A stretch of DNA of 64,000 bases, from the NCBI RefSeq assembly GCF_947492455.1, contig NZ_CANLNB010000001.1, positions 372,001-436,000 on the forward strand, given 5' to 3'. Numbering within the stretch: position 1 is the stretch's first letter; every line of letters begins with the position of its first letter. The notes under the pieces are model-generated. The model saw only the letters and a program-made list of their open reading frames with translations. It had not been told where the DNA came from and did not search any database. Origin of the DNA: an uncultured Aliiroseovarius sp. GTDB taxonomy: Bacteria > Pseudomonadota > Alphaproteobacteria > Rhodobacterales > Rhodobacteraceae. A program made the position numbers and the translations under genes. Positions 16,889 to 27,912 of this stretch are shown here, one piece after another.

Positions 16889-18160
16889 ATGTCTGAAAAC
16901 CGTCTGAACCTATCCGATCTGAAAGCCAAGAGCCCGAAAGAGCTGGTGACTATCGCTGAAGAGCTCGAGATCGAGAACGCCTCGACCATGCGTAAAGGGG
17001 ACATCATGTTCTCGATCCTGCGTGAACGTGCGGATGAAGAATGGATCATCGGCGGGGACGGGGTGCTGGAAGTGCTGCAAGATGGCTTTGGCTTCCTGCG
17101 CTCGCCCGAGGCAAACTATCTGCCCGGTCCCGATGACATCTATGTTTCGCCCGACATGATCCGTCAGTACTCGCTGCGCACTGGTGATACTGTCGAAGGC
17201 GTCATTCAAGCTCCCGGCGAGAACGAGAACTATTTCGCGATCACCAAGGTCGAAAAGATCAACTTCGGCAATCCGGAAGACGCGAAGCACAAGGTTGCCT
17301 TTGACAACCTGACGCCGCTCTACCCCGATGAGCGTCTGAAGATGGAGATCGAAGATCCCACCATTAAAGACCGTTCGGCCCGCGTGATTGATCTGGTTGC
17401 GCCGATCGGCAAAGGCCAGCGTTCGCTGATCGTGGCGCCGCCGCGTACCGGTAAGACGGTGATCCTGCAAAACATCGCCCACTCGATCGAGAAGAACCAC
17501 CCGGAATGCTATCTGATCGTTCTTCTGATCGATGAACGCCCGGAAGAGGTGACGGACATGCAGCGCTCTGTCAAAGGCGAGGTTGTGTCCTCGACCTTCG
17601 ACGAACCCGCGACCCGCCACGTGGCCGTATCCGAGATGGTGATCGAGAAAGCCAAGCGTCTTGTTGAACACAAGCGCGACGTTGTGATCCTGCTCGACTC
17701 GATCACCCGTCTCGGTCGCGCGTTCAACACGACCGTCCCGTCCTCGGGTAAGGTTCTGACCGGTGGTGTCGATGCCAACGCCCTGCAGCGCCCCAAACGT
17801 TTCTTTGGTGCGGCACGTAACATCGAAGAGGGCGGCTCGCTGACCATTATCGCGACCGCGCTGATCGATACCGGATCGCGTATGGACGAAGTGATCTTTG
17901 AAGAATTCAAAGGCACCGGCAACAGCGAAATCGTGTTGGATCGTAAGATCGCCGACAAGCGCGTTTTCCCGGCCATCGACATTCTGAAATCCGGTACCCG
18001 GAAAGAGGATCTTCTGGTCGATCCGAAAGACTTGCAGAAAACCTATGTCCTGCGCCGCATCCTGAACCCGATGGGCACCACGGATGCCGTCGAGTTCTTG
18101 CTGTCGAAGTTGAAGCAGACCAAGTCGAATTCGGAATTCTTCGACTCGATGAATACATAA
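16889..18160 (+). CDS. rho: Transcription termination factor Rho
   Basis: Hexameric RNA-dependent ATPase that ends transcription. The 423-residue protein has the N-terminal Rho domain ([15 protein letters not shown]), the RNA-binding fold ([21 protein letters not shown]) and the ATPase core with the P-loop [14 protein letters not shown] at about residues 182-195. [13 protein letters not shown] and the R-loop ([18 protein letters not shown]) follow. Origin-proximal location is normal in this group. Confidence 0.98.
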   Translation: MSENRLNLSDLKAKSPKELVTIAEELEIENASTMRKGDIMFSILRERADEEWIIGGDGVLEVLQDGFGFLRSPEANYLPGPDDIYVSPDMIRQYSLRTGDTVEGVIQAPGENENYFAITKVEKINFGNPEDAKHKVAFDNLTPLYPDERLKMEIEDPTIKDRSARVIDLVAPIGKGQRSLIVAPPRTGKTVILQNIAHSIEKNHPECYLIVLLIDERPEEVTDMQRSVKGEVVSSTFDEPATRHVAVSEMVIEKAKRLVEHKRDVVILLDSITRLGRAFNTTVPSSGKVLTGGVDANALQRPKRFFGAARNIEEGGSLTIIATALIDTGSRMDEVIFEEFKGTGNSEIVLDRKIADKRVFPAIDILKSGTRKEDLLVDPKDLQKTYVLRRILNPMGTTDAVEFLLSKLKQTKSNSEFFDSMNT

Positions 18161-18188
18161 TATCAAACTAAAACAATAGGTTAGTCCA

Positions 18189-19478
18189 ATGGACACAATC
18201 TATGCTCTTGCCAGTTCCCGCGGGAAAGCGGGTGTCGCAGTGGTCCGGATTTCCGGGCCACATGCGTTTTCAGCCGCGCGTATTTTGGCAGGTGATCTGC
18301 CTGCGCCGCGCCGCGCTGGGTTGCGCCGCCTGACAAGCGCGGACGGAGCACTGTTGGACGAGGCATTGGTGTTGCTGTTTGAAGCGGGCTCCAGCTTCAC
18401 AGGCGAGGATGTGGTCGAGCTTCAGCTGCACGGGTCCACGGCTGTGGTTCGGGCTGTACTGGCCGAACTGTCAAAGCAGGATGGGTTGCGCCCTGCCGAG
18501 CCCGGAGAGTTCACTCGCCGCGCGCTTGAGAATGAATGCCTCGATCTGGCACAGGTGGAAGGCCTGGCAGACCTTTTGGACGCCGAGACCGAAGCACAGC
18601 GCAAGCAGGCCGTAGGCGTGCTGTCTGGCGCTCTGGGCGACCTTGCAGGCGCATGGCGTACCGACCTGATCCGCGCCGCTGCGCTGCTGGAAGCCACCAT
18701 TGATTTCGCAGATGAAGACGTGCCCGTCGACGTCTCGCCCGAGGTAAATGTGCTGTTGGACACTACGTTGGACAGCCTGGAACGCGAGACCGCAGGGACA
18801 CGCATTGCCGAGCGTATCCGAGAGGGGTTCGAGGTTGCCATCGTCGGTCGTCCTAACGCCGGGAAGTCCACGCTTCTGAACGCGCTGGCGGGGCGTGAAG
18901 CGGCAATCACCTCGGATATCGCGGGCACTACCCGTGACGTGATCGAAGTCCATATGGAGCTTGCAGGGCTTCCTGTGACGGTGCTGGATACGGCTGGGGT
19001 TCGGGACACCGAAGATCAGGTTGAGGCCATCGGCGTCGCCCGTACGCTTGAACGTGCGAATGCTGCAGACCTGCGGGTCTTTTTGCTGGAGGGGACCGAC
19101 GATCAGCCTGCGATGGACCCGCTGAACGATGACCTCGTGGTCCACGGAAAGGCCGATCTGGGCGTCTCTGGTGATCTGGTCGTTTCGGGTAAGACCGGGC
19201 AGGGGATGGATCTGTTGGTGCAAAAGATCTCGTCCGTGTTGGAAACCCGCGTTCAGGGGGCCGGGATCGCCACGCGCGAACGGCATCGCATCGCGATGGA
19301 GCGCGCGCTGTTCTCTTTGGAAGATGCGCGAATCGAGGTACAACACGGCCCCGAACGCGCTGAATTTGCCGCAGAAGAGATCAGAACCGCCATCCGGGCC
19401 CTTGATAGTCTTGTCGGCCATGTCGATGTAGAGCATCTGCTGGACGAAATCTTTTCTAGTTTCTGTCTGGGAAAATAG
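18189..19478 (+). CDS. mnmE: tRNA modification GTPase MnmE
   Basis: With MnmG it installs 5-(carboxymethyl)aminomethyl groups on wobble uridine 34. The 429-residue protein has the formyl-THF-binding N-domain ([20 protein letters not shown]), a G domain with [12 protein letters not shown] at about residues 220-231 and DIAGTTRDV, and the C-terminal CLGK motif. The start of mnmG follows closely, giving the conserved mnmE-mnmG pair. Confidence 0.97.
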   Translation: MDTIYALASSRGKAGVAVVRISGPHAFSAARILAGDLPAPRRAGLRRLTSADGALLDEALVLLFEAGSSFTGEDVVELQLHGSTAVVRAVLAELSKQDGLRPAEPGEFTRRALENECLDLAQVEGLADLLDAETEAQRKQAVGVLSGALGDLAGAWRTDLIRAAALLEATIDFADEDVPVDVSPEVNVLLDTTLDSLERETAGTRIAERIREGFEVAIVGRPNAGKSTLLNALAGREAAITSDIAGTTRDVIEVHMELAGLPVTVLDTAGVRDTEDQVEAIGVARTLERANAADLRVFLLEGTDDQPAMDPLNDDLVVHGKADLGVSGDLVVSGKTGQGMDLLVQKISSVLETRVQGAGIATRERHRIAMERALFSLEDARIEVQHGPERAEFAAEEIRTAIRALDSLVGHVDVEHLLDEIFSSFCLGK

Positions 19479-19497
19479 CGTGTGCGTAGCGAAGGAG

Positions 19498-19513
19498 TGT
19501 TTCACGTGAAACA
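19498..19513. promoter_or_regulatory. parS: parS centromere-like site 1
   Basis: Perfect 16-bp palindrome TGTTTCACGTGAAACA, the ParB recognition sequence. It lies about 3.3 kb from the probable origin and 3.3 kb from parB. It overlaps the start of mnmG: the GTG inside CACGTG is the preferred start codon, and the GAAGGAG ribosome site abuts the left end. Confidence 0.93.
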
Positions 19514-21374
19514 TCTGGATTTCGATGTGATTGTTGTTGGGGGCGGGCACGCGGGTGCCGACGCGGCCCATGCTTCTGCGCGTATGGGTGCAAAAACCGC
19601 GCTGATCACTTTGCGCAAGGAAGACCTTGGCGTGATGTCCTGCAACCCCGCCATTGGTGGTTTGGGTAAGGGGCATTTGGTGCGCGAGATTGATGCGCTG
19701 GATGGGTTGATGGGCCGTGTCGCAGATCAGGCTGGCATTCAGTTCCGCCTGCTGAATCGTCGCAAAGGCCCCGCTGTTCAGGGTCCACGCGCCCAGGCAG
19801 ACCGCGCAATCTATCGCAAAGCCATGTCGGCCGAGATCCTGTCGACCGAGGGTCTGACCCTGATCGAAGGTGAAACCACCGACTTGATCATGGACGGGGA
19901 TCGCGTGTGCGGTGTCGTGCTGGGAGACGGATCACAACTGCATGCCGGCGCTGTGGTGCTGACCACGGGCACGTTCCTGCGCGGGATTATCCATATCGGC
20001 GACCAGCAAAGCCAAGGCGGCCGAATGGGGGATCGCCCCTCGGTCAAACTGGCGGAACGCATTGACTCCTTTGGTCTTCCTCTTGGCCGCCTGAAAACGG
20101 GCACCCCACCGCGCCTGAAGGGGCAAACGATCAACTGGGATATTCTGGCGTCGCAACCGGGCGATGATGATCCCGCGATGTTTTCCTTTATGAACAAGGC
20201 GCCCATCGCGCGGCAGATTTCCTGCGGGATCACCCATACAAACGCGCAAACGCACGACATTATCCGCGCCAATCTGGACCGCTCGGCGATGTATGGTGGG
20301 CATATCGATGGTGTCGGGCCGCGCTATTGCCCCTCGATCGAAGATAAAATCGTGCGCTTTGCAGACAAAGAAAGCCATCAGGTGTTCCTTGAGCCGGAAG
20401 GTCTGGACGATGACACGGTGTATCCGAATGGGATCAGCACCTCTCTGCCCGTTGAGGTGCAAGAGGACTATGTGCGCTCCATCGCCGGGCTTGAGCAGGT
20501 CGAGATCCTGCAGCCCGGCTATGCCATCGAATATGATTACGTCGACCCGCGTTCTTTGACCGAAACGCTGTCTTTGCGGGATGTTCCGGGGCTATATCTT
20601 GCGGGTCAGATCAACGGCACCACAGGATATGAGGAAGCCGCCGCACAAGGTCTGGTAGCTGGCACCAACGCTGCACTGGCGGTGCAGGGCAGGGATCCGG
20701 TGATCTTTTCGCGCTCGAATTCCTATATCGGGGTGATGATCGATGATTTGATAACCCGCGGCGTAACCGAACCCTATCGCATGTTCACATCGCGTGCCGA
20801 GTATCGTCTATCGCTGCGCGCGGACAATGCAGACCAGCGTCTGACACCCTTGGGGATCGAGCTTGGTTTGGTGAAAGATACGCGTAAATCTGCGTTTGAA
20901 GCGAAGCGTGACGCCTTGGCGTGTGCGAAAGAGCAGCTGACGCAGACGTCGTACACCCCACAAGATCTTGTGGGTCTCGATCTAAACGTACGTAAAGATG
21001 GTACCCGCCGCACCGCTTACGAGCTTTTGGCCTTCCCCGATATGAGCTTTGAAAAGCTGGTTCAGCTGGACGCAGCTCTGGATCAGATTGACGATGAAGT
21101 GAAGCTTCAGGTCGCGCGCGATGCGCTTTACGCGAATTATATCGAGCGTCAGCAGAAAGATGTTGAGGCGCTGAAGCGGGATGAAGCGCATGTGATTCCC
21201 GAGGAATTCGACTATTCATCGCTCAGCGGGCTGTCAAACGAACTCGCGTCGAAGCTTCAGGCCGCCCGTCCGCGTACTTTGGCCCACGCCAGCCGCGTTG
21301 AAGGGATGACTCCAGCCGCCTTGACGCTGCTTTTGTCGAAGATTCGCCAGTTCGAGCGGAAGCGCTCAGCATGA
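19506..21374 (+). CDS. mnmG: tRNA uridine-5-carboxymethylaminomethyl modification enzyme MnmG (GidA)
   Basis: FAD-dependent partner of MnmE. The 622-residue protein starts [20 protein letters not shown], with the FAD dinucleotide fold at once, then [22 protein letters not shown]. The C-terminal helical region that binds MnmE is complete. Alternative GTG starts exist at 19482 and 19497. The GTG at 19506 has GAAGGAG at the best distance, but MFHVKH from 19497 cannot be excluded. parS site 1 covers the start region. Confidence 0.96.
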   Translation: MKHLDFDVIVVGGGHAGADAAHASARMGAKTALITLRKEDLGVMSCNPAIGGLGKGHLVREIDALDGLMGRVADQAGIQFRLLNRRKGPAVQGPRAQADRAIYRKAMSAEILSTEGLTLIEGETTDLIMDGDRVCGVVLGDGSQLHAGAVVLTTGTFLRGIIHIGDQQSQGGRMGDRPSVKLAERIDSFGLPLGRLKTGTPPRLKGQTINWDILASQPGDDDPAMFSFMNKAPIARQISCGITHTNAQTHDIIRANLDRSAMYGGHIDGVGPRYCPSIEDKIVRFADKESHQVFLEPEGLDDDTVYPNGISTSLPVEVQEDYVRSIAGLEQVEILQPGYAIEYDYVDPRSLTETLSLRDVPGLYLAGQINGTTGYEEAAAQGLVAGTNAALAVQGRDPVIFSRSNSYIGVMIDDLITRGVTEPYRMFTSRAEYRLSLRADNADQRLTPLGIELGLVKDTRKSAFEAKRDALACAKEQLTQTSYTPQDLVGLDLNVRKDGTRRTAYELLAFPDMSFEKLVQLDAALDQIDDEVKLQVARDALYANYIERQQKDVEALKRDEAHVIPEEFDYSSLSGLSNELASKLQAARPRTLAHASRVEGMTPAALTLLLSKIRQFERKRSA

Positions 21375-21991
21375 ATCATGGCGAATTTCAGCGTCACGTC
21401 GATGTTTCACGTGAAACATTCGAGCGACTCGAGGCTTACGTCGCCCTGATGAAGAAGTGGAATTCGGCGATTAATCTGGTTTCGCCCAGTACGATCTCTG
21501 AAATCTGGACGCGCCATATTCTTGATTCGGCCCAGATATATGGCCTTGCGCCAGAGAATCCCAATATATGGTGTGATCTGGGATCGGGTGGGGGGCTTCC
21601 GGCGTTGGTCGTCGCAATCATGGCGAAGGAGGCCAACCCCGATCTTTCTGTGACTTGTATCGAAAGCGATCTGCGCAAGGCGACCTTTCTGCGGACTGTC
21701 GCGCGCGAGCTGGATCTGAAACTCTCCGTCCGCTCAGAGCGAATCGAGAAAGCCGCCCCGCAGAACGCCGATGTCCTGTCGGCGCGTGCTTTGGCGTCGT
21801 TGGATGCGCTTTGTGGCTTTGCCGAACGGCACTTGAAGCCCGAAGGCGTTGCCATTTTCCCCAAGGGCGAAAACTATCGCCAGGAAATCGACGAAGCCCT
21901 TGAAAACTGGTCGTTTCAGCTTGATACATATCCCAGCAAGACCCATCCATCCGCCGTTGTTCTGAAGATTAAGGAAATCTCACGTGTCTGA
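21371..21991 (+). CDS. rsmG: 16S rRNA (guanine-527-N7)-methyltransferase RsmG (GidB)
   Basis: Methylates G527 of 16S rRNA. The 206-residue protein has the motifs [20 protein letters not shown] and [12 protein letters not shown]. The start overlaps the mnmG stop as ATGA. The second parS site lies in the codons for DVSRET near the N-terminus. The stop overlaps the parA start by 8 nt, coupling it to the partition genes. Confidence 0.96.
   Translation: MNHGEFQRHVDVSRETFERLEAYVALMKKWNSAINLVSPSTISEIWTRHILDSAQIYGLAPENPNIWCDLGSGGGLPALVVAIMAKEANPDLSVTCIESDLRKATFLRTVARELDLKLSVRSERIEKAAPQNADVLSARALASLDALCGFAERHLKPEGVAIFPKGENYRQEIDEALENWSFQLDTYPSKTHPSAVVLKIKEISRV
21403..21418. promoter_or_regulatory. 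parS: parS centromere-like site 2
   Basis: Perfect TGTTTCACGTGAAACA palindrome, identical to the site at 19498. It is embedded in the rsmG coding sequence, where it encodes DVSRET. It is about 1.4 kb from parB and 5.2 kb from the origin segment. Confidence 0.93.
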
Positions 21992-22775
21992 CCCATTCCA
22001 AGTACGCGGGCCGAAGATTATTGCCATCACCAACCAGAAAGGCGGGGTTGGAAAGACGACAACAACGATCAATCTGGGGGCAGGGCTGGCCGAGGCCGGA
22101 AAGCGCGTGCTTTTGATTGATTTGGACCCGCAGGGCAACGCCTCGACCGGGTTGGGCGTTTCCGCCGACGATCGCGATATGAGCACCTATGACCTTCTGC
22201 TGGAAGAGGCGTCGGTGCTGGATGTCATTCAGAAAACCACCATCGACAATCTGCTGATCTCGCCCGCGACAACGGATCTGTCTTCGGCGGATATCGAGCT
22301 GGTCTCGAACGAAAAGCGCAGCCACCTTCTGCGCGATGCATTGCGAGATGTAGCGTTATCGCAGCTGAACATCGACTACATCTTGATCGATTGCCCACCG
22401 TCTTTGAACCTTCTAACCGTCAACGCGCTGGTCGCAGCGGACAGCGTTCTGATCCCGCTGCAAAGTGAATTCTTCGCACTGGAAGGGCTGTCGCAGCTTC
22501 TTCTGACCGTGCGCGAGGTGCGTACAGCAGCCAATCCCGATCTGCGAATTGAAGGTGTTGTGCTGACCATGTATGACAGCCGCAACAACCTGTCCCGTCA
22601 GGTCGAGGCGGACGCGCGCGAAAATCTGGGCGAGCTGGTGTTCAAGACCATGATTCCGCGCAATGTCCGCGTCAGCGAGGCGCCCTCTTTCGCGTTGCCG
22701 GTGTTGATGTATGATCCGACGTCCAAGGGCAGCCGCGCCTATCGCAATCTGGCCGCTGAACTGATCAAACGATAA
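21984..22775 (+). CDS. parA: Chromosome partitioning ATPase ParA
   Basis: Walker-type ATPase that moves ParB-parS complexes during origin segregation. The 263-residue protein has the deviant P-loop KGGVGKTTT (residues 19-27), DLDPQGNASTGLG and the DCPPSLNLLT motif. It lacks the N-terminal DNA-binding domain of plasmid P1-type ParA, which points to the chromosomal class. It overlaps rsmG by 8 nt and is followed by parB after 13 nt. Confidence 0.96.
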   Translation: MSDPFQVRGPKIIAITNQKGGVGKTTTTINLGAGLAEAGKRVLLIDLDPQGNASTGLGVSADDRDMSTYDLLLEEASVLDVIQKTTIDNLLISPATTDLSSADIELVSNEKRSHLLRDALRDVALSQLNIDYILIDCPPSLNLLTVNALVAADSVLIPLQSEFFALEGLSQLLLTVREVRTAANPDLRIEGVVLTMYDSRNNLSRQVEADARENLGELVFKTMIPRNVRVSEAPSFALPVLMYDPTSKGSRAYRNLAAELIKR

Positions 22776-22788
22776 TCGGAGGCGAGTA

Positions 22789-23676
22789 ATGAGCAAACCA
22801 ACTAAAAATCGCGGCCTGGGCCGCGGCTTGTCGGCCCTGATGGCGGATGTTGTTGTCGATGAATCGCCGAAGGGGGCTTCGTCCGAACCGCGCCGTGCGG
22901 ATATGATGGTTCCGATTGAAAAGATCAAACCAAACCCCGAACAGCCGCGCCGCACCTTTACCCAAGAGCAGCTGGATGATCTGGCGGCTTCGGTGAAGGA
23001 AAAGGGGGTTATCCAACCCCTGATCGTGCGCCCGCGCCCGGGTGCTGAAGGCGAATATGAAATCGTTGCGGGCGAACGTCGTTGGCGCGCGTCTCAGATG
23101 GCGAAACTTCACCAAATACCTGTAATCATTAGAGAATATTCAGATACTGAGGCGCTGGAAGTTGCGATTATCGAGAATATTCAGCGCGCCGATCTGAACG
23201 CGATCGAAGAAGCCGCCGGCTATCGCGATTTGATGGATCGGTTTGGACATACGCAGGAAAAAGTTTCTGAAGCTCTGGGCAAAAGCCGTTCGCACATCGC
23301 GAACCTTCTGCGCCTTTTGAGCCTTCCCGATGACGTTCAGGCCTTTGTGCGTGACGGGCAATTGACCGCCGGGCACGCGCGGACGCTGGTTACGGCGGAT
23401 AACCCGTCTGCCTTGGCGCGCGAGATCATCAACAAAGGCCTGTCGGTGCGGGCCGCCGAGAAGCTGGCGAAGGGCGCTGGCGAAAGCAAACCGCGCACAG
23501 CAAGCCCGAAGGCCGAGAAGGACGCCGACACCAAGGCGCTCGAGGCGGATCTGTCTGCGGCGACGGGCATGAAAGTTCAGATCGACCACAAAGCCGGGGG
23601 CGAGGCCGGGACGGTCACAATTCGCTACCAAAACCTCGATCAGCTGGACGATATCTGCGGAAAACTGTCCGTTTAG
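22789..23676 (+). CDS. parB: Chromosome partitioning protein ParB
   Basis: Binds parS and spreads on DNA as a CTP-dependent clamp. The 295-residue protein has the N-terminal ParA-interacting segment (RGLGRGLSALM) and the CTP-binding/spreading motif GERRWRAS at about residues 95-102. ENIQRADLNAIEEA follows, then a helix-turn-helix (TQEKVSEALGKSRSHIANLLRLL) and a C-terminal dimerisation domain. Its stop overlaps the convergent hemW stop by 4 nt. Confidence 0.96.
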   Translation: MSKPTKNRGLGRGLSALMADVVVDESPKGASSEPRRADMMVPIEKIKPNPEQPRRTFTQEQLDDLAASVKEKGVIQPLIVRPRPGAEGEYEIVAGERRWRASQMAKLHQIPVIIREYSDTEALEVAIIENIQRADLNAIEEAAGYRDLMDRFGHTQEKVSEALGKSRSHIANLLRLLSLPDDVQAFVRDGQLTAGHARTLVTADNPSALAREIINKGLSVRAAEKLAKGAGESKPRTASPKAEKDADTKALEADLSAATGMKVQIDHKAGGEAGTVTIRYQNLDQLDDICGKLSV

Positions 23677-24830
23677 TCCGGCAAAAGCTCTCGCAAAATA
23701 CCATTCAATACGGGGCGGCCATTTTTGGTCGCCCTAAGTGTTTTCTGATCGACGGAAACCAGATCTAATTCGATTAAGTCTTTGATTTTATTCACATCTA
23801 GCTGGGCATTGAACTGGGTCTTCAGCCGCTCTAGATCGATCCCTTCAGTGGTGCGCAGACCCATCAAAAGGTATTCAGTTACCTGTTCAGAGAGGGGAAG
23901 AGGTGCTCTCTCGCGCTTGTCATCGTCCCCCAGTGCGTTTTCCAACCATTTGCTCGGCGAGAGAGGGGTTTCCGTTCCCCACCTGTTCTCGCCAAAGGAC
24001 AGCCGCCCGTGCGCGCCCGGACCGATCCCGATCCAGTCGCCGCTGCGCCAATAGATCAAATTGTGCCGACTTTCTTCGCCGGGGCGTGCGTGGTTCGAGA
24101 CTTCATAGGCGGGCAGGCCGGCGGCTTCGGTGGCGTACTGCGTGTGGAAGAACATGTCGACGGCCAGTTCGTCCTCGGGCAGGCCGGACAGCTTTCCTGC
24201 TTCGAAGCGTGCACCGAAGACGGTGCCGGGCTCGATGGTCAGTTGGTAAAGCGACAAGTGATCTGGCGCGAAACTAAGTGCGCGGTCAAGCTCGGCTTGC
24301 CAATCGGATAGGCTCTGGTCCTGCCGCGCATAGATCAGGTCGAAATTCACGCGGTCGAAATGGGTGCGGGCAATGTCGAGCGCGCGCAGACCCTCGTCGA
24401 CCGAGTGCATGCGGCCAAGCCTGCGCAGGTCCGCATCGTTTAGCGCCTGAAACCCCATGGACACGCGGTTGACGCCAGCCTTGCGATAGCCCGCGAAGTT
24501 TAGCGCCTCGATCGAGGTCGGGTTGGCCTCAAGCGTGATCTCAATGTCATTGGCGAAGGTCCACAGGCCTGCCGCCTTGTCGATGATCGCGCCGACGGTC
24601 GCGGGGTCCATCAAGCTGGGTGTGCCACCACCGAAATAAATCGAATCCAGTACGCGACCTTGGGTTTCAGCCCCATAGCGCCCTAGATCTTTCAGATAGG
24701 CTGCCGCCCAGTCGTCTTGGTTAATGGATGCCGAGACATGGCTGTTGAAATCGCAATAGGGGCATTTGGCGGCGCAGAAGGGCCAGTGGACATACAGGCC
24801 AAAGCCCCCGATTTGCCAGTTCTCAAGCAA
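23673..24830 (-). CDS. hemW: Radical SAM protein HemW (haem chaperone family)
   Basis: A 385-residue HemN-like protein. The radical-SAM cluster ligands are C19, C23 and C26 (CAAKCPYC), followed by [11 protein letters not shown]. The HemW branch lacks coproporphyrinogen dehydrogenase activity and inserts haem into proteins; short length and sequence favour it over HemN. The only start that keeps the conserved N-terminus is a TTG at 24830, which overlaps the rdgB stop by 8 nt. Confidence 0.9.
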   Translation of the reverse strand: MLENWQIGGFGLYVHWPFCAAKCPYCDFNSHVSASINQDDWAAAYLKDLGRYGAETQGRVLDSIYFGGGTPSLMDPATVGAIIDKAAGLWTFANDIEITLEANPTSIEALNFAGYRKAGVNRVSMGFQALNDADLRRLGRMHSVDEGLRALDIARTHFDRVNFDLIYARQDQSLSDWQAELDRALSFAPDHLSLYQLTIEPGTVFGARFEAGKLSGLPEDELAVDMFFHTQYATEAAGLPAYEVSNHARPGEESRHNLIYWRSGDWIGIGPGAHGRLSFGENRWGTETPLSPSKWLENALGDDDKRERAPLPLSEQVTEYLLMGLRTTEGIDLERLKTQFNAQLDVNKIKDLIELDLVSVDQKTLRATKNGRPVLNGILRELLPD

Positions 24831-25431
24831 AGGCGCCCTTCACCAGCTTGGCAAACGCGTCGGCGCGATGGCTCATTTGGTGCTTCTTGTCGGGGTCCAT
24901 TTCGCCAAAGGTGATGTCAAAGCCTTCGGGCACGAAAATCGGGTCATAGCCAAAGCCCTGATCGCCGCGCATGGGCCATGTCAGCGATCCTTCGACCTTG
25001 CCTTCGAAAACCTCGTCATGCCCATCGGGCCAGGCAAGGCACAAAGTGCAGCAAAAGCGCGCGGTGCGGGGCAGGGGCGCTTTCTTCTCTTCCAGAAGGG
25101 TCCAGGTTTTCTCCATCGCCATCGGGAAATCGCGCCCGTTCGGCGTTTCGGCCCAATCTGCAGTGTACACGCCCGGCGCACCGTCCAGCGCGTCGACCAT
25201 GATGCCACTGTCATCCGACAAAGCGGGCAAGCCGCTTTCCTTTGCGGCAAAATGCGCTTTGATCCGAGCGTTGCCGACGAAGGTGTCTTCGGTTTCTTCC
25301 GGCTCTTCCAAACCCAGCGCGCCAGCCGAGGTGACGGCGATGCCAAAAGGCTCTAACAAGGCGGAAATCTCGCGTAATTTGCCCGCATTGTGGGTCGCAA
25401 CGACCAGTTTATCGCCGTCAAACTTCCGCAT
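24823..25431 (-). CDS. rdgB: XTP/dITP diphosphatase RdgB (Ham1)
   Basis: Removes non-canonical purine nucleotides (XTP, dITP) from the pool. The 202-residue protein has [13 protein letters not shown] near the N-terminus, [13 protein letters not shown] and [12 protein letters not shown]. The longer frame to 25764 lies inside rph and is rejected. The ATG at 25431 overlaps the rph stop codon by a single base. Part of an rph-rdgB-hemW operon. Confidence 0.95.
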   Translation of the reverse strand: MRKFDGDKLVVATHNAGKLREISALLEPFGIAVTSAGALGLEEPEETEDTFVGNARIKAHFAAKESGLPALSDDSGIMVDALDGAPGVYTADWAETPNGRDFPMAMEKTWTLLEEKKAPLPRTARFCCTLCLAWPDGHDEVFEGKVEGSLTWPMRGDQGFGYDPIFVPEGFDITFGEMDPDKKHQMSHRADAFAKLVKGAFA

Positions 25432-26141
25432 TATGCTGTCGCCTGAAGCTGAGCGGCGACCAACTCGGACACGCCTTTGTCGGCTAGATCCATCAGCTGG
25501 TTCATCTGGTCGCGCGTGAAGGTCGAACCTTCCGCAGACATCTGCACTTCGATCAGTTTCGGGCCGCACATGACAAAGTTTCCATCCACGCCCGCTTCGC
25601 TGTCTTCCGGATAGTCCAGATCCAGAACCGGCTGACCCGCATAGATGCCACAGGACACGGCGGCGACCGGATCCATCAGCGGATCGGTGGTGATGTCGCC
25701 AGCCTTCAGCAGTTTGTTTACGGCCAGACGCAGCGCTACCCAACCGCCGGTGATCGCCGCACAACGGGTGCCGCCATCGGCTTGGATCACGTCGCAGTCG
25801 ACGGTGATCTGACGTTCGCCCAAGGCCACCAGATCGATGCCCGCGCGCAGCGAACGGCCAATCAGGCGTTGAATTTCAACTGTGCGACCGCCTTGCTTAC
25901 CGGAAGCAGCCTCGCGACGCATGCGCGATCCGGTCGAGCGGGGCAGCATGCCGTATTCCGCGGTCACCCAGCCCTTGCCGGAATTGCGCAGAAACGGGGG
26001 AACGCGGGTTTCCAGCGATGCGGTGCACAGCACATGCGTGTCGCCTACGCGGATCATGCAGGATCCTTCGGCGTGTTTTGTGACCCCGGTTTCGATTGAA
26101 ATCGGGCGCATTTGATCTAAATCTCGACCAGAGGGACGCAT
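25431..26141 (-). CDS. rph: Ribonuclease PH
   Basis: Phosphorolytic 3' exoribonuclease that trims tRNA precursors. The 236-residue protein starts [19 protein letters not shown], the family N-terminus. [31 protein letters not shown] and the C-terminal [10 protein letters not shown] region follow. The frame continues upstream to 26276, but that part overlaps the divergent hrcA. Divergent from hrcA with a 70-bp gap. Confidence 0.95.
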   Translation of the reverse strand: MRPSGRDLDQMRPISIETGVTKHAEGSCMIRVGDTHVLCTASLETRVPPFLRNSGKGWVTAEYGMLPRSTGSRMRREAASGKQGGRTVEIQRLIGRSLRAGIDLVALGERQITVDCDVIQADGGTRCAAITGGWVALRLAVNKLLKAGDITTDPLMDPVAAVSCGIYAGQPVLDLDYPEDSEAGVDGNFVMCGPKLIEVQMSAEGSTFTRDQMNQLMDLADKGVSELVAAQLQATA

Positions 26142-26211
26142 GGCTTCTTCCTTTGTTTCCGCTTTGAAAGCGTGATAGCCATGGGTCCGGCAAAAAGGCA
26201 AGGCTAAGCTG

Positions 26212-27273
26212 ATGGCAGACGCTTCTGATTTGATGGAAGACATGAACACCCGCTCGCGCGAGGTCTTCCGCTGCATCGTTGAAAGCTATCTGGAAACGGG
26301 CGCGCCGGTGGGCTCGCGCAGCCTGACCCGCAGCCTGACGGAAAACGTCAGCGCGGCGACCATTCGCAATGTGATGCAAGACCTTGAGTATATGGGACTG
26401 CTGAACAGCCCGCATGTCTCGGCCGGGCGGATCCCGACAGAGCTTGGCTTGCGGATGTTCGTGGATGGGCTGCTTGAGGTGTCGGACCTGACGACGGACG
26501 ACCGGCAGAAAATCGATGCAACTGTCGGAAATGAAAGCAATATCAACTCGATGATGGACCGCGTGGGCGCGGCGTTGTCGGGGATCACGGCTGGGGCCAG
26601 CCTGGTTCTGACGCCCAAGCACGAAGCGCCGATCAAGCATATTGAGTTCGTGTCACTTGGCCCGGATCGTGCGCTGGCTGTGCTGGTCTTTGCAGATGGC
26701 CACGTGGAAAACCGCGTGTTTGAACCACCTGCGGGGCAAACCCCAAGCTCGATGCGGGAAGCGGCGAATTTCCTGAACGCATTGGCCGAAGGCCGCACGA
26801 TTTCCGAACTTCAGCGCATTATCGCGACCGAAGTTGCCAATCGTCGGCAGGAACTTGATACTCTGGCGCAGGCTTTGATCGAAAGTGGTGCCGCAATCTG
26901 GGAAAACGAAGGGCAACCTTACGAGCGTTTGATCGTGCGAGGCCGTTCGAATCTGCTGATGGAAGACGGGCCTGAGGTCGATCTGGAGCGTATTCGCACC
27001 CTGTTTGACGACCTCGAACGCAAGCGTGATATCGCCGAATTCCTTGATCTGGCCGATCAGGGCGAGGGCGTGCGCATTTTTATTGGGTCCGAGAACAAAC
27101 TTTTCTCACTTTCGGGTTCCTCTTTGGTGGTTTCCCCTTATATGAACGCTGATCGAAAGATCATTGGTGCTGTGGGCGTGATTGGCCCGACGCGGCTGAA
27201 CTATGGGCGGATTGTTCCGGTGGTGGACTATACCGCGCAACTGATCGGCAAAATGATCTCGGATCGAGGATAA
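26212..27273 (+). CDS. hrcA: Heat-inducible transcription repressor HrcA
   Basis: Represses groESL-type heat-shock operons by binding CIRCE elements; activity depends on GroEL. The 353-residue protein has an N-terminal winged helix ([20 protein letters not shown], then [18 protein letters not shown]). The C-terminal domain ends [18 protein letters not shown]. No CIRCE palindrome is visible in its own upstream region. grpE follows after 24 nt, the usual hrcA-grpE order. Confidence 0.95.
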   Translation: MADASDLMEDMNTRSREVFRCIVESYLETGAPVGSRSLTRSLTENVSAATIRNVMQDLEYMGLLNSPHVSAGRIPTELGLRMFVDGLLEVSDLTTDDRQKIDATVGNESNINSMMDRVGAALSGITAGASLVLTPKHEAPIKHIEFVSLGPDRALAVLVFADGHVENRVFEPPAGQTPSSMREAANFLNALAEGRTISELQRIIATEVANRRQELDTLAQALIESGAAIWENEGQPYERLIVRGRSNLLMEDGPEVDLERIRTLFDDLERKRDIAEFLDLADQGEGVRIFIGSENKLFSLSGSSLVVSPYMNADRKIIGAVGVIGPTRLNYGRIVPVVDYTAQLIGKMISDRG

Positions 27274-27297
27274 AGGCCGAGGATAGAGGCAAAGAAC

Positions 27298-27858
27298 ATG
27301 ACGGACGCGAAAACCGAACGCGCTGAGGAACTGGAACCGGGCATCGACAAGCTGATGACCGAAGAAGTGACCGTTGAAGACGAAGTGAGCCTTGAGGACG
27401 AGCTGATTGCCGCACGTGCCGAGCGGGACGAGATGAAAGATCGTTTCATGCGCGCGCTGGCGGACGCTGAAAACGCCCGCAAACGTGGCGAACGTGACCG
27501 TCGCGAGGCCGAGAACTATGGCGGCTCCAAGCTGGCCCGCGACATGCTGCCGGTTTACGACAACATGAAGCGTGCTTTGGAAGCTGCAAATGAAGCCGGT
27601 GAAGCAGACAAGGCTCTGCTGGAAGGTGTTCAACTGACCATGCGTGCGCTGCTGGGCATCTTTGATAAGCACGGCATTCATCTTCTGGCGCCAGAAGTTG
27701 GCGATAAGTTTGACCCAGAAGTGCACGAAGCGATGTTCGAGGCCCCGGTGCCCGGCACCAAGGCGGGAGACATCATTCAGGTGATGGCCGAGGGCTTCAT
27801 GCTGCATGACCGCCTGCTGCGCCCGGCGCAGGTTGGTGTGTCGTCGACGCCGAAATAA
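27298..27858 (+). CDS. grpE: Nucleotide exchange factor GrpE
   Basis: Releases ADP from DnaK. The 186-residue protein has an acidic N-terminal extension and a long coiled coil (about residues 30-80, with MRALADAENARKRGERDRRE). The beta domain contains HEAMFEAPVPGTKAGDIIQVMAEGF. Likely in an operon with hrcA; dnaK and dnaJ are not in the window. A strong hairpin follows its stop. Confidence 0.95.
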   Translation: MTDAKTERAEELEPGIDKLMTEEVTVEDEVSLEDELIAARAERDEMKDRFMRALADAENARKRGERDRREAENYGGSKLARDMLPVYDNMKRALEAANEAGEADKALLEGVQLTMRALLGIFDKHGIHLLAPEVGDKFDPEVHEAMFEAPVPGTKAGDIIQVMAEGFMLHDRLLRPAQVGVSSTPK

Positions 27859-27884
27859 GGCTCTAATTCACCATAAAACGCTTA

Positions 27885-27912
27885 AAACGCCCTCGGATTT
27901 CCGGGGGCGTTT
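27885..27912. terminator. Bidirectional terminator between grpE and mutS
   Basis: AAACGCCC-T-CGG-attt-CCG-G-GGGCGTTT hairpin between the convergent grpE and mutS genes. A-rich and T-rich flanks allow termination from either side. Its last two bases overlap the mutS stop codon. Confidence 0.8.

Noticed and set aside
18471-19676. 401-codon minus-strand frame opposite mnmE/mnmG
   Set aside because: Antisense shadow; both genes on the plus strand have full family motifs.
26142-26211. CIRCE element upstream of hrcA
   Set aside because: No TTAGCACTC-N9-GAGTGCTAA-like palindrome is present in the 70-bp rph/hrcA gap, nor before grpE.
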